64,000 bases of DNA. Origin: Microbacterium sp. BK668. Its GTDB lineage: Bacteria > Actinomycetota > Actinomycetes > Actinomycetales > Microbacteriaceae. Each line of letters starts with the position of its first letter. Positions within the stretch are counted from its first letter, which is position 1. Under the pieces are notes generated by a model. It was given only the letters and a program-made list of their open reading frames with translations, made no database searches and was not told the DNA's origin. The stretch covers positions 310,001-374,000 of the forward strand of contig NZ_SNWG01000001.1 of assembly GCF_004362195.1 (NCBI RefSeq), given 5' to 3'. The position numbers were made by a program, and so were the translations under genes. This document shows, one piece after another, positions 16,193 through 24,393 of this stretch.

Positions 16193-17989
16193 TCAGCGGC
16201 CGGTCATGGCGCGGCGGATGCGCTCGATCGGGATCTTGGGCTCCCGTGCCTCCGTCAGCAGGCCGTTCGTCTCCTGCAGGGTGTCGGTCAGCTGCGTGTA
16301 GCAGAACCCCTGCAGCGCGCGGCTGCCGTGCACGGCCGCCATGAGGCCCTCGAGGCGGTCCCCGAAGTCGTCCGCGCTCGTGGCGGTGGAGTACCCCCAG
16401 GCATCCTCGTGCGCGTCGACGTCGTACGAGATGCCGCCGAACTCGGTCAGCATGACGGGTGCCTCGTCCACGTCGCCCGAGAGGATCAGCCGACGACCGG
16501 CCGGACCCGACGTGCGGATCATCCGGTCGACGGCGTCGCGATCGGCGTACCGCTCGCGCATCACATCCGGATCGGCTTCGTAGTCGTGGATCGCGACGAT
16601 GTCGGTGTCGACCTGCTCCCAGCCGTCGTTCGACACGACGGGACGCGTCGGGTCGAGCGCCTTGGTCAGGTCGACGAGAGAGCGCGCGTAGTGCTGCATC
16701 CGGGCGTCGTAGGCGATGTGCTGCACGCCCCAGCTCTCGTTGAGCGGCACCCACGCCACGATCGACGGGTGCGAGTAGTCGCGGCGGACGATGTCGAGCC
16801 ACTCGCGGACGGTGCGTTCGACGGCGGTGGTGGAGTACTCGAAGGTGGCCGGAGCCTCGCCCCACACGAGGATGCCCAGGCGATCGGCCCAGTAGAGGAA
16901 CCGGGGGTCCTCGAACTTCTGGTGGACGCGCGTCGCGTTGAAGCCGAGGTCCTTGATGAGCTGCGCCTCGATGCGGAGCGCATCGGCCGAGGGAGCGGCG
17001 AGGTGGGACTCGGGCCAGTACCCCTGGTTGAGCACCGACCGCAGGTAGTAGGGGCGGTCGTTGAGCCAGAAGGCGCTGTGACCCACGTGGACGGTCCGCA
17101 GACCCAGATACGACTGGACCCGGTCGTCGCCGACGCGCACGTCGGCGTCGAGGAGTCGCGGATGCTCCGGCGACCACAGCAGCTGCTCGTAGCCCTGCCC
17201 GTTCCCGAGTGCGGGGACGGGGATCGAGACCGTGACCGACGCGCGGTCGGTCACGGTGGCCGCCTCGGCGAGAGGCCGCCCCTCGAAGGCGAGCCGCACG
17301 CGCACGGCGACCGGCTCGCGCGGCACCCGGGAGAGCTCCAGACGCGCCGACACGGTGGCGGCGTGGACGTCGGTCGTCCAGTGGATCGACCGGATGGCGA
17401 CGGGCGCGACCGCTTCGAGCCAGACCGGCTGCCAGATGCCACTCGTGCGGTGGTACCAGATCACGTGCGGGTGCTCGAGCCAGTCCTGCTTGCCGCGCGG
17501 CTGCTCGATGTCTTCGGGGTCGTCCTCGACCCTGACCACCACCGAGTGGGTGTCCGAGTCGCCGAGCGCGTCGGTGATGTCGAACGAGAACGGAGTGTGA
17601 CCTCCCTCGTGCGCTCCGACGAACGATCCGTCGATCCACACTCGGCTGCGGTAGTCGACGGCACCGAAGTGCAGCACGATGCGCGCGCCGTCCCGGCGGC
17701 CGGCTGCCTCGAGCTCCGCCGCACCGAAGGAGCGCTGGTACCAGACGACGCGGTGATGCGCCGTGGCCCCCACGCCGGACGCCGGCGACTCCGGGGGGAA
17801 CGGCACGACGATCGTTCCGTCGAGCGCGTTGCGCTCGAACCAGCGCTCGTCAAGCCCCGTGTCGGAGTCGTCGTGCTGGAACGACCATCGGCCGCACAGG
17901 TCCGACCAGCGGCTGCGCACGAGCTGCGGGCGAGGGTATCCGGCCGGCACCTCGCACGGGCCGGAGGGGTTCAGGTCGTCGTCGAACAT
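16193..17989 (-). CDS. Glycoside hydrolase family 2 protein (beta-galactosidase/glucuronidase type)
   Basis: Cytoplasmic retaining beta-glycosidase, 598 residues, with the three-domain GH2 core: jelly-roll sugar-binding domain (SRVWIDGSFVGAHEGGHTPF), immunoglobulin-like domain and TIM barrel starting near AFWLNDRPYYLRSVLNQGYW. The acid/base Glu is in VPLNESWGVQ (residue 418), and the nucleophile Glu is in MLTEFGGISYD (residue 516). It lacks the C-terminal domains of LacZ, as do many bacterial GH2 proteins annotated as beta-galactosidase, glucuronidase or mannosidase, so the glycone is uncertain. A perfect palindrome typical of LacI-family operators lies just upstream, followed by the lacI-type gene in the same orientation. 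The likely inducer is the sugar imported by the divergent ABC transporter. Confidence 0.88.
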   Translation of the reverse strand: MFDDDLNPSGPCEVPAGYPRPQLVRSRWSDLCGRWSFQHDDSDTGLDERWFERNALDGTIVVPFPPESPASGVGATAHHRVVWYQRSFGAAELEAAGRRDGARIVLHFGAVDYRSRVWIDGSFVGAHEGGHTPFSFDITDALGDSDTHSVVVRVEDDPEDIEQPRGKQDWLEHPHVIWYHRTSGIWQPVWLEAVAPVAIRSIHWTTDVHAATVSARLELSRVPREPVAVRVRLAFEGRPLAEAATVTDRASVTVSIPVPALGNGQGYEQLLWSPEHPRLLDADVRVGDDRVQSYLGLRTVHVGHSAFWLNDRPYYLRSVLNQGYWPESHLAAPSADALRIEAQLIKDLGFNATRVHQKFEDPRFLYWADRLGILVWGEAPATFEYSTTAVERTVREWLDIVRRDYSHPSIVAWVPLNESWGVQHIAYDARMQHYARSLVDLTKALDPTRPVVSNDGWEQVDTDIVAIHDYEADPDVMRERYADRDAVDRMIRTSGPAGRRLILSGDVDEAPVMLTEFGGISYDVDAHEDAWGYSTATSADDFGDRLEGLMAAVHGSRALQGFCYTQLTDTLQETNGLLTEAREPKIPIERIRRAMTGR

Positions 17990-18010
17990 ACCGACAGCAT
18001 GCCGGATTCC

Positions 18011-18022
18011 TACAGCGCTGTA
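18011..18022. promoter_or_regulatory. LacI-family operator before the GH2 gene
   Basis: Perfect palindrome TACAGCGCTGTA, 22 bases upstream of the GH2 start and just after the repressor stop. The central CG and flanks fit LacI/GalR operators. A related site sits in the transporter promoter about 1.1 kb away. Confidence 0.7.
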
Positions 18023-18026
18023 AACC

Positions 18027-19037
18027 TCAGTTTTCGGGAGCGCTCTCACGGAACACGATGCGGTGAGGAGCCAGCTCGTGCCGACCCATGCCGTCGAAGC
18101 CCTCGATGCGCTCGACGAGCATCTCGAGGGCCCGCTCGACGAGCGCCGGCATGTCCGGGGCGACGGTGGTGATGCTCGGATAGGTCACCTCGGTGATCCC
18201 GATGTTGTCCCAGCCGATGATCGCGATGTCGTCGGGAACGCGCCGCCCCCGTTCCTGAACGGCCCGGAGCGCGCCGATCGCGGCGAGGTCGTCGCGGCAG
18301 AACAGCGCGTCGACCTGCAGTCCGGCATCCAACGCGGCGCCCACCGAGCGAGCGGACGCCTGAGCGGACACCTCGGCAGCGGGGATGAGAAGCCCAGGCT
18401 CCGGCACCAGGCCCGCCTCCTCGATGGCCTGCTGATAGCCCGCGATCCGCAGGCGCGACGTGTTCGTCAGGCCGGTCGCCTCGTGGCCGACGAAGCCGAC
18501 CCGCCGGCGCCCGAGCGCCAGCAGATGCGCCGTCGCCTCCGCCGCGGCCGCGACGTTGTCCACCATGATGCGGTCCATCGTGAGGGGCGCCGCCGCCTCG
18601 CCCAGAAGGACGATCGGCACGTCTCCGCGATGCCGCGCGACCTCGGTCGACGACATGACGCTCGGCTGGAAGAGGAAGCCGTCCACCAGTCCGGCCTCCG
18701 AGCTCGCGACGACCTCCCGCTCGCCCTCGAGCGTGCCGTCGGTCTCTTCGAGGAGCAGCCGGTAGCCGAAGCGCTGCGTGGTGCGCGAGCTCATGCGCGC
18801 GAGCTCGGCGAAGTACGGGACCCCCACGTCGGCGAAGGCCAGGGCGATGAGGCCGCTCCGCCCGGTGGCCAGACGCCGCCCCATGACGTTGGGCCGGTAG
18901 CCGAGCTCGTCGATGGCGCTCTGGACGGCCGCGCGCGTCTTCTCGCTGACGTGCGCGTAGTTGCGGACGACGTTCGACACGGTCTTCATCGAGACTCCCG
19001 CGTGATCGGCCACGTCCTGGAGCGTGACTCCGGCCAT
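18027..19037 (-). CDS. LacI family transcriptional regulator
   Basis: Local repressor of the GH2/ABC sugar locus, 336 residues. The N-terminal helix-turn-helix is VTLQDVADHAGVSMKTVSNVV, followed by the hinge helix region YRPNVMGRRLATGRS and a periplasmic-binding-protein-like sensor domain. The ATG at 19037 has an excellent GGGAGGT site; in-frame codons further upstream fall in the promoter region and look non-coding. The gene lies between two similar palindromes, one before the GH2 gene and one inside the divergent transporter promoter, so it probably controls both and possibly itself. Confidence 0.92.
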   Translation of the reverse strand: MAGVTLQDVADHAGVSMKTVSNVVRNYAHVSEKTRAAVQSAIDELGYRPNVMGRRLATGRSGLIALAFADVGVPYFAELARMSSRTTQRFGYRLLLEETDGTLEGEREVVASSEAGLVDGFLFQPSVMSSTEVARHRGDVPIVLLGEAAAPLTMDRIMVDNVAAAAEATAHLLALGRRRVGFVGHEATGLTNTSRLRIAGYQQAIEEAGLVPEPGLLIPAAEVSAQASARSVGAALDAGLQVDALFCRDDLAAIGALRAVQERGRRVPDDIAIIGWDNIGITEVTYPSITTVAPDMPALVERALEMLVERIEGFDGMGRHELAPHRIVFRESAPEN

Positions 19038-19087
19038 CGCACCTCCCTGCGCAGATCGACGACTCCACCATAGCCACATGGACGGGG

Positions 19088-19117
19088 TTGACAAGAGAAT
19101 TTCTAGCGCTGTAGATT
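19088..19117 (+). promoter_or_regulatory. Promoter with embedded LacI-type operator
   Basis: A consensus -35 TTGACA (19088-19093) is followed by TAGATT (19112-19117) at 18-base spacing. The sequence TCTAGCGCTGTAGA at 19102-19115 fills the spacer and -10, sharing the AGCGCTGTA half-site with the palindrome at 18011. Repressor binding here would block polymerase directly and control the transporter operon. Confidence 0.75.
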
Positions 19118-19198
19118 CACGGCCACAAGGCGATGGGCCGAGAGGTCGCGGCTGACCCCCCAGACGTGACCGGCCCTGACTCAAAGGAGAGCGATCAC

Positions 19199-20503
19199 AT
19201 GAAGAAGGCGTTCGTTCGGGCGCTCGGCATCGCAGCAGCAGTGGGCCTCGGAGTGGCGCTCACGGGTTGCGGCGGGTCCTCGGGCACGACCGGAGCCGTC
19301 TCAGGCGACGGCGAGTACGACGGCCCGAAGGTCGACATCACGTTCTGGCACGGCTGGACGGGCGGTGCTGCACCGACCCTCGTGCCGAAGCTGATCGAGC
19401 AGTTCAACTCGGAGCACGACAACATCGTGGTGAAGAACGTCCCCCAGGAATGGGGTGACATCGCGGCCAAGATGCCCCTGGCCATCAAGGCCGGCAAGGG
19501 CCCCGACGTCGCGGTGCTGCACGGCGACGACCTCGCCACCTATGCGGCGCAGAAGCTGCTCCTCAACGCGGACGACATCGTCGACGGGCTCGGCTACACG
19601 GCCGACGACTTCCCCCCGGGTGTCTTCGAGGCCGGCGACTACAAGGACACGCAGTACGCCATCCCGTGGAGCGTCACGCCCCTCGGCCTGTTCGTCAACA
19701 TGGAGGTGCTCGGCCAGGCCGGCATCACCGAGATCCCGACGGATCAGGAGTCCTATACCGCGGCGCTCGAGGCCCTCAAGAACGTGGGCGTGCAGGGCGA
19801 GTGGGTCGACGGCTACGTCTTCACCGGCACGTTCGAGTTCGAGAGCCTGCTGTGGCAGTTCGGCGGCGACCTCTACAACGAGGACGTCACGCAGGCGACC
19901 TTCAACTCGGAGGCGGGTGTGCAGGCGCTGACGTGGATGACCGACCTGGTCAAGGACGGGTACAGCCCGGCCAACGTCGCGCAGGACGGGAACATCAAGG
20001 CGCTGCTGGCCGGTCAGACCGCGTTCAACTGGAACGGCGTCTGGCAGACCACCAACAGCGCCTTCGCCGACCTCGACTGGCAGGCGGCCCCGGTTCCGCA
20101 GATCGGCACCGAGCAGGCGGTGTGGTCGAGCTCGACGCACTGGGTCTTCCCCGCCAACAAGGGACAGGACGCGGACAAGACCGCGGCGGCCGCGACGTTC
20201 GTCAAGTGGATGAACGACAACTCGGCCGGCTGGGCCGAGACCGGTGAGCTCCCCGCCGACAACGAGGTGCGCAACGACCCGACGCTGGTTCAGAACTACC
20301 CGAACCTGCAGCCCTTCATGGATGAGCTCGAGTACGCGCACTACGAGACGGTGTCGCCGGGCATCACCGAGGCCAACGCGCTCATCACCACCGCGATCAA
20401 CGAGGCCCTCACCGGCAAGAAGAGCCCCCAGGAGGCGCTCGACGACGCCGCGAAGAAGGCCGACCAGATCCTGAAGCAGAACCAGGCGAAGTACGGTGGC
20501 TGA
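19199..20503 (+). CDS. Sugar ABC transporter substrate-binding lipoprotein
   Basis: Lipid-anchored solute-binding protein of a CUT1 importer, 434 residues. The signal peptide (MKKAFVRALGIAAAVGLGVA) ends in the lipobox LTGC, so the mature protein starts at Cys and is tethered to the membrane. FWHGWTGGAAPTLVPKLIEQ and the later AFNWNGVW segment fit family 1 carbohydrate-binding proteins. The ATG at 19199 follows AAAGGAG. It is transcribed from the LacI-controlled promoter and is coupled to the permease by an eight-base overlap. The co-regulated GH2 enzyme suggests a beta-linked oligosaccharide ligand. Confidence 0.93.
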   Translation: MKKAFVRALGIAAAVGLGVALTGCGGSSGTTGAVSGDGEYDGPKVDITFWHGWTGGAAPTLVPKLIEQFNSEHDNIVVKNVPQEWGDIAAKMPLAIKAGKGPDVAVLHGDDLATYAAQKLLLNADDIVDGLGYTADDFPPGVFEAGDYKDTQYAIPWSVTPLGLFVNMEVLGQAGITEIPTDQESYTAALEALKNVGVQGEWVDGYVFTGTFEFESLLWQFGGDLYNEDVTQATFNSEAGVQALTWMTDLVKDGYSPANVAQDGNIKALLAGQTAFNWNGVWQTTNSAFADLDWQAAPVPQIGTEQAVWSSSTHWVFPANKGQDADKTAAAATFVKWMNDNSAGWAETGELPADNEVRNDPTLVQNYPNLQPFMDELEYAHYETVSPGITEANALITTAINEALTGKKSPQEALDDAAKKADQILKQNQAKYGG

Positions 20504-21479
20504 GATCGTCACCACCCCCGCCGTGGCTCCCCAGCGCGAAGGCGCTGGGGGGTCCGGCGGGACTCCCGCATCACGGGCGCGAACGGGCCGCCGGCGGACG
20601 CTCGTCGCCTACCTCTTCCTCGCCCCCTTCCTGATCCTCTTCCTGACCTTCGTGGTCGCACCGGCGATCTTCGGCCTGTGGATCAGCGTCACCGACTACA
20701 GCCCGTTCAGCGACGTCCAGAACTTCGTGGGGCTGCAGAACTACATCGCCCTCTTCGATCCGAACAGCACCTTCTCGGGCGACTTCTGGCAGTCGATGGG
20801 GGCGACGGCGATCTTCGTGGTCCTCTCGGTGCCCTGTCTCGTGCTCGTCCCGCTCGGGATCGCGCTCCTGCTGAACCGCAGGATCCGGGCGGCGACGACC
20901 TTCCGCACGGTGTTCTTCGCGCCGTACGTGCTCGGCGTCGCGGTGATCGGCGTCATCTGGGGCTACATCCTCGACACGCAGTCCGGCATCCTGAACCACC
21001 TGCTGGGGCTGATCGGGCTTCCCGACGACATCCCGTGGACCGTCAACGTCCCCTGGGTGTGGGTGACCCTCGTCGGGGTCACCGTCTGGTGGACGATGGG
21101 CCTCAACACGGTGATCTTCCTCGCCGGGCTGAAGGGGATCAATGCCGATCTCTACGAGGCGGCGTCCCTCGACGGCGCGGGCCCGTGGCGCAGCTTCCTC
21201 AACGTCACCGTGCCGGGGCTGCGCCCGGTGATGCTCTTCATCACGACGACCACCGTGCTGGCCAGCGCCAACATGTTCGGTCAGTCGTACCTCCTCACCG
21301 CGGGAGGCCCGGGCAACGCGACCCGCACCGCGATCATGTACATCGCCGACCAGGGCCTGTCGCAGAACAACATGGCCCCCGCCGCGGCGATGAGCTACGT
21401 GCTGTTCGCGTTCCTCGCGATCATCAGCGTGATCAACTTCCGCCTCCAGCGGGAGCGAGTCGAAAGGACCGTCGCATGA
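20496..21479 (+). CDS. Sugar ABC transporter permease (MalF type)
   Basis: Membrane subunit of the LacI-controlled importer, 327 residues, with six predicted helices beginning at LVAYLFLAPFLILFLTFVVA. The EAA loop is visible near residue 220 (YEAASLDGAGPWRSFLNVTV). The GTG at 20496 lies inside the 3' end of the binding-protein gene. The N-terminal 30 residues are Gly/Ala/Arg-rich and cytoplasmic. Confidence 0.93.
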   Translation: MAEIVTTPAVAPQREGAGGSGGTPASRARTGRRRTLVAYLFLAPFLILFLTFVVAPAIFGLWISVTDYSPFSDVQNFVGLQNYIALFDPNSTFSGDFWQSMGATAIFVVLSVPCLVLVPLGIALLLNRRIRAATTFRTVFFAPYVLGVAVIGVIWGYILDTQSGILNHLLGLIGLPDDIPWTVNVPWVWVTLVGVTVWWTMGLNTVIFLAGLKGINADLYEAASLDGAGPWRSFLNVTVPGLRPVMLFITTTTVLASANMFGQSYLLTAGGPGNATRTAIMYIADQGLSQNNMAPAAAMSYVLFAFLAIISVINFRLQRERVERTVA

Positions 21480-22369
21480 CCGCCACGGCCATCCCGGACA
21501 CCCGGCAGGCGACGACGCCGACCCCCGAGCGCCGGCAGAAGTCGCCGCGCCGCATCGCGGGCACGACGGTGCTGTACATCGTGCTCGGCATCCTCGCGCT
21601 CATCATCATCCTCCCGCTCGTCTGGATGCTGATCACCTCCTTCAAGACGGATGCCGATGCCGTGCGCAACCCATACGGCTGGCCGAACCCGTTCTCGACC
21701 GAGGCATACACGACGCTGCTCACCAGCGGCGAGCAGCCGATCTTCCTCTGGCTGTGGAACAGCTTCGCCGCCGCGACGATCCAGACGATCCTGATCCTCG
21801 TCACGGCGTCGATGGGCGCCTATGCCCTCGCGCGCATGGAGTTCGCCGGGAAGAGGATCGTCTTCGCCGTCATCATCTCGACGCTGCTGGTGCCGCCTGT
21901 CGTGTTCCTCATCCCGAACTACCTGATCGTGCAGAACCTGGGCTGGCTCGACACCCTGCTCGCGATCACGGTGCCCGGGGCGGCGGGCGCCTTCGGCATC
22001 TTCTTCCTGCGCCAGTTCTTCGTCGCCCTCCCCGTCGAGATCGAGGAGGCGGCGCGGGTCGACGGCGCGGGGGAGTTCCGGATCTTCCTGCAGGTCGTGC
22101 TGCCGCTCGCCCGGCCGGCGCTGGCGACCCTCGCGGTGCTGTCGTTCCTCAACAACTGGAACGACTTCCTCTGGCCCGTGTACGTGCTGCTCTCCCCCGA
22201 GAACATGACGCTGCAGCCGGGCCTCGCGATGCTCCAGGGCGCCTACCGGACGCACTTCGCCATCGTCATGGCCGGAGCCGTCATCGCGTCCGTCCCCGTG
22301 CTCATCCTCTTCGGCATTGCGCAGAGGCAGATCGTGGAGTCGGTGGCCGGAGCCGCGGTCAAGGGGTAG
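21476..22369 (+). CDS. Sugar ABC transporter permease (MalG type)
   Basis: Second membrane subunit, 297 residues. The first helix is TVLYIVLGILALIIILPLVW, and the EAA loop is IEEAARVDGAGEFRIFLQVV near residue 190. The start overlaps the previous stop (ATGA). This is the last gene of the operon: only four bases separate its stop from the convergent LuxR-type gene, and no ATPase gene is present. A shared MsiK-type ATPase elsewhere in the genome is the expected energiser. Confidence 0.93.
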   Translation: MTATAIPDTRQATTPTPERRQKSPRRIAGTTVLYIVLGILALIIILPLVWMLITSFKTDADAVRNPYGWPNPFSTEAYTTLLTSGEQPIFLWLWNSFAAATIQTILILVTASMGAYALARMEFAGKRIVFAVIISTLLVPPVVFLIPNYLIVQNLGWLDTLLAITVPGAAGAFGIFFLRQFFVALPVEIEEAARVDGAGEFRIFLQVVLPLARPALATLAVLSFLNNWNDFLWPVYVLLSPENMTLQPGLAMLQGAYRTHFAIVMAGAVIASVPVLILFGIAQRQIVESVAGAAVKG

Positions 22370-22373
22370 CGGC

Positions 22374-23177
22374 CTATGCGGTGCTGATCCGTCGATCGGG
22401 ATCGACCAGCCCGAGCTCGTACGCGATCAGCACCGCCGACACCCGGTCGCGCACTCCGAGCTTGCGGTACGCGTGCTCGAGGTGCTTCTCGACGGTGCGC
22501 GGCGAGACGCCCAGTCGCGCCGCCGTCGCGGCGACGCCGTGTCCGCCTGCGATCGAGCGCAGGACGGCGAGCTCCCTCCCCGAGAGGGAGCTCGCCAGAT
22601 CCGCCGGCACCGGCCGCGCAGCGAGGATCTCGGCCTGCTTCTGCAGCGACGTGAACAGGAGCTGCAGCGAGCGCGCGAGCTCCATGTCGTCGTCCGTGAA
22701 GTCGCTCCCCGGCCGGCAGACGACGACCGCCTGGTGCTCGACGCCGCGCACCAGCATGGGGATCGACAGCTGCTGCTCGGCGCGGACCCCCCGCAGGAGC
22801 GCGTACACCTCGTGCGTCTGCCAGGCATCCAGGAACCGGCGGGGGACGCGCCCGACGGACTGCGGCCCCTTCTCCCCCGTGCCTGCATACCACCGCAGCA
22901 GCGGGTGGTAGTCGAACAGCGCCAGGTCGAGCCCGCGGAACAGCACGGAGATCGCCTCATTGGCCTCACGCGACTCCGGGTCGATCGACGACCACCCGTA
23001 TCCGCGGACCGTGATGCGACCTTCGCCGTCGCGCAGGTTGGAGGTGAACATCCGGGCGTCGAAGGTCGAGAGGATGCTGTCGCGCAGGTCGGCCAGGGGC
23101 AGCTCGACGATCGGTCGCTGCAGCACTTCCGCGGTGATGAGGAACCAGTCTGCGAGTCTCCTGTCGACCGAAGACAT
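22374..23177 (-). CDS. LuxR family transcriptional regulator
   Basis: Putative DNA-binding regulator, 267 residues. The C-terminal 65 residues form a LuxR/GerE helix-turn-helix (LSGRELAVLRSIAGGHGVAA, then GVSPRTVEKHLEHAYRKLGV). The N-terminal 190 residues resemble the sensor halves of orphan LuxR regulators and may form a GAF-like fold (QLSIPMLVRGVEHQAVVVCR), but no ligand motif is recognisable. No response-regulator receiver domain or ATPase module is present. The ATG at 23177 lacks a strong ribosome binding site. It is convergent with the ABC transporter and its target is unknown. Confidence 0.8.
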   Translation of the reverse strand: MSSVDRRLADWFLITAEVLQRPIVELPLADLRDSILSTFDARMFTSNLRDGEGRITVRGYGWSSIDPESREANEAISVLFRGLDLALFDYHPLLRWYAGTGEKGPQSVGRVPRRFLDAWQTHEVYALLRGVRAEQQLSIPMLVRGVEHQAVVVCRPGSDFTDDDMELARSLQLLFTSLQKQAEILAARPVPADLASSLSGRELAVLRSIAGGHGVAATAARLGVSPRTVEKHLEHAYRKLGVRDRVSAVLIAYELGLVDPDRRISTA

Positions 23178-23227
23178 GGCACCACGGTAGTGCCGGGCGC
23201 ACACCCTGACTACGGGAAGCGACGCCG

Positions 23228-23491
23228 TCAGCGGCTCGAGCCCTCGCCGAGCGGCAGCGGGAGCACGATCGGTGGACGCCGCGCGCACACGAGGGCGTAC
23301 CCGCCGCTTCTGGCGAGACCGCACACGACCCCGGCGGTCGGCGCCGAGCTGCCGCCGGCGCCGACCGCCGGAGTCGTCGAGCAGCCCGCGGCCGCGGGGA
23401 GAAGGGCCAGGGAGAGGATGGCCGCGCGCGCCGTCACCCGCGTCGCGCGCCCCCGAGCACGCGACCTCCGACACCGCTGCGATTCCTTCAT
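23228..23491 (-). CDS. Small putative lipoprotein
   Basis: Not recognised by family. The 87-residue product has a basic N-terminus (RRSRARGRATR) followed by a hydrophobic stretch and the lipobox AAGC (ILSLALLPAAAGCSTTPAVG), so it is likely an exported lipoprotein with a short mature part. The ATG at 23491 follows GGGGAG with about seven bases spacing. The mature sequence is short and low in complexity. It may be the residual anchor of the damaged propeller gene next to it, though the orientation does not allow a simple join. Confidence 0.5.
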   Translation of the reverse strand: MKESQRCRRSRARGRATRVTARAAILSLALLPAAAGCSTTPAVGAGGSSAPTAGVVCGLARSGGYALVCARRPPIVLPLPLGEGSSR

Positions 23492-23641
23492 GCCATCTTC
23501 TCCCCGGCATCCGCCCTGTCCCTGGAGGGCGGGAATCGAGACCAGGATGGCGCCGGCCGCGCACGCGTGCCATACGCGGAAATACGCACGAGAGGGCGGG
23601 AGCGGATGCCTCGGCCGCCGCATCGGACGCCACGTCGCGAG

Positions 23642-23880
23642 TCAGCGGAGGGCGACCACCAGCCTGCCGTCGACGAGTGCGAGGTCGGCGGGCTCCCCCG
23701 ACAGTTCGATGACCCGCACGCGCTCGAGCGTCGCGGCGTCGAATGCGAGGACGGCGGCCGGCTGTGCGATCGCGACCCACACCAGGCCTTCGTCCACGTC
23801 GACGGCGGCGGGGGTGCCGGGAAGAACCGCCGTCGACACGACGCGGCCCGCCGAGGCGGTACCCCACAGCCGATCGTCCC
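23642..23880 (-). pseudogene. Beta-propeller fragment, left half (minus strand)
   Basis: About 80 residues read as propeller blades (DDRLWGTASAGRVVSTAVLP, then VDVDEGLVWVAIAQPAAVLA and LSGEPADLALVDGRLVVALR), similar to Vgb/YncE-type repeat proteins. There is no start codon with a ribosome binding site and no signal peptide at the expected upstream end; the fragment begins at an inverted repeat. The matching other half lies immediately beyond, on the opposite strand. It is interpreted as part of a rearranged gene; a short functional peptide is less likely. Confidence 0.5.
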
Positions 23881-23902
23881 CCGCCGTAGGACGGGGCGAT
23901 CG
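23871..23902. repeat. Inverted repeat at the junction of the propeller halves
   Basis: Arms CGATCG-T-CCCCC and GGGG-CGATCG surround a ten-base centre. The two oppositely oriented propeller fragments start on either side. This could be the scar or the substrate of a small inversion. Confidence 0.55.
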
Positions 23903-24318
23903 CCTACCGCGTCGACCCGGCGTCGGGCGCCGTGGTCGCCGCCGTGCCGATGCCCGTCCCGCCTGACTCCGGATACCTCATCTCGCACGACGACGCCGTC
24001 TGGTACACCGACCCGGTCCACGGCGCCCTCGTGCGGATCGACCCCGACACGGGCGAGGCGCGACTGCTCGAGAGCCGCATCGAGCAGCCGCAGGAGTACT
24101 GGGGCATCGCCGCTTCCAGCGCGCCCGAGATGCCGGGGAAGCTGTGGGTGCGCAGCGGAGACAGCGAGGTGTGGCTCGTCGACACGCGCCGCGACGCGGT
24201 GGAGCGCCGCATCCGCGTGGCCGAGGGCGGTGGCGGAGACGTGCTGCAGGTCGGCGACGAGCTGTGGGTGTCGAGCTTCGCCACAGACGAGGTCGAGGTC
24301 ATCGGTCTCGGCGGTTGA
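23890..24318 (+). pseudogene. Beta-propeller fragment, right half (plus strand)
   Basis: An open frame from just after a TAG at 23887 encodes about 142 residues of propeller repeats (DGAIAYRVDPASGAVVAAVP, YTDPVHGALVRIDPDTGEAR, KLWVRSGDSEVWLVDTRRDA, DELWVSSFATDEVEVIGLGG). The repeats are well preserved, but the first blade is cut at the inverted repeat and no ATG/GTG with a proper ribosome binding site precedes it. The first in-frame GTG (23932) lies inside a blade. This is the C-terminal part of an extracytoplasmic propeller protein that has lost its N-terminus. Confidence 0.5.
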
Positions 24319-24358
24319 GCACGTCGCCGCGAGTCGCGCCATCGCGCTGGTAAGAAGG

Positions 24359-24387
24359 GATGATCGGAACCGACCGTTCCGATCATC
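24359..24387. repeat. Perfect 12-base inverted repeat
   Basis: Arms GATGATCGGAAC and GTTCCGATCATC with a five-base loop, between the propeller fragment and the next start codon (seven bases away). It could be a terminator for the left gene or an operator for the right one. No T-run follows, which favours protein binding or RNA structure near the start. Confidence 0.7.
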
Positions 24388-24393
24388 GCCCGA

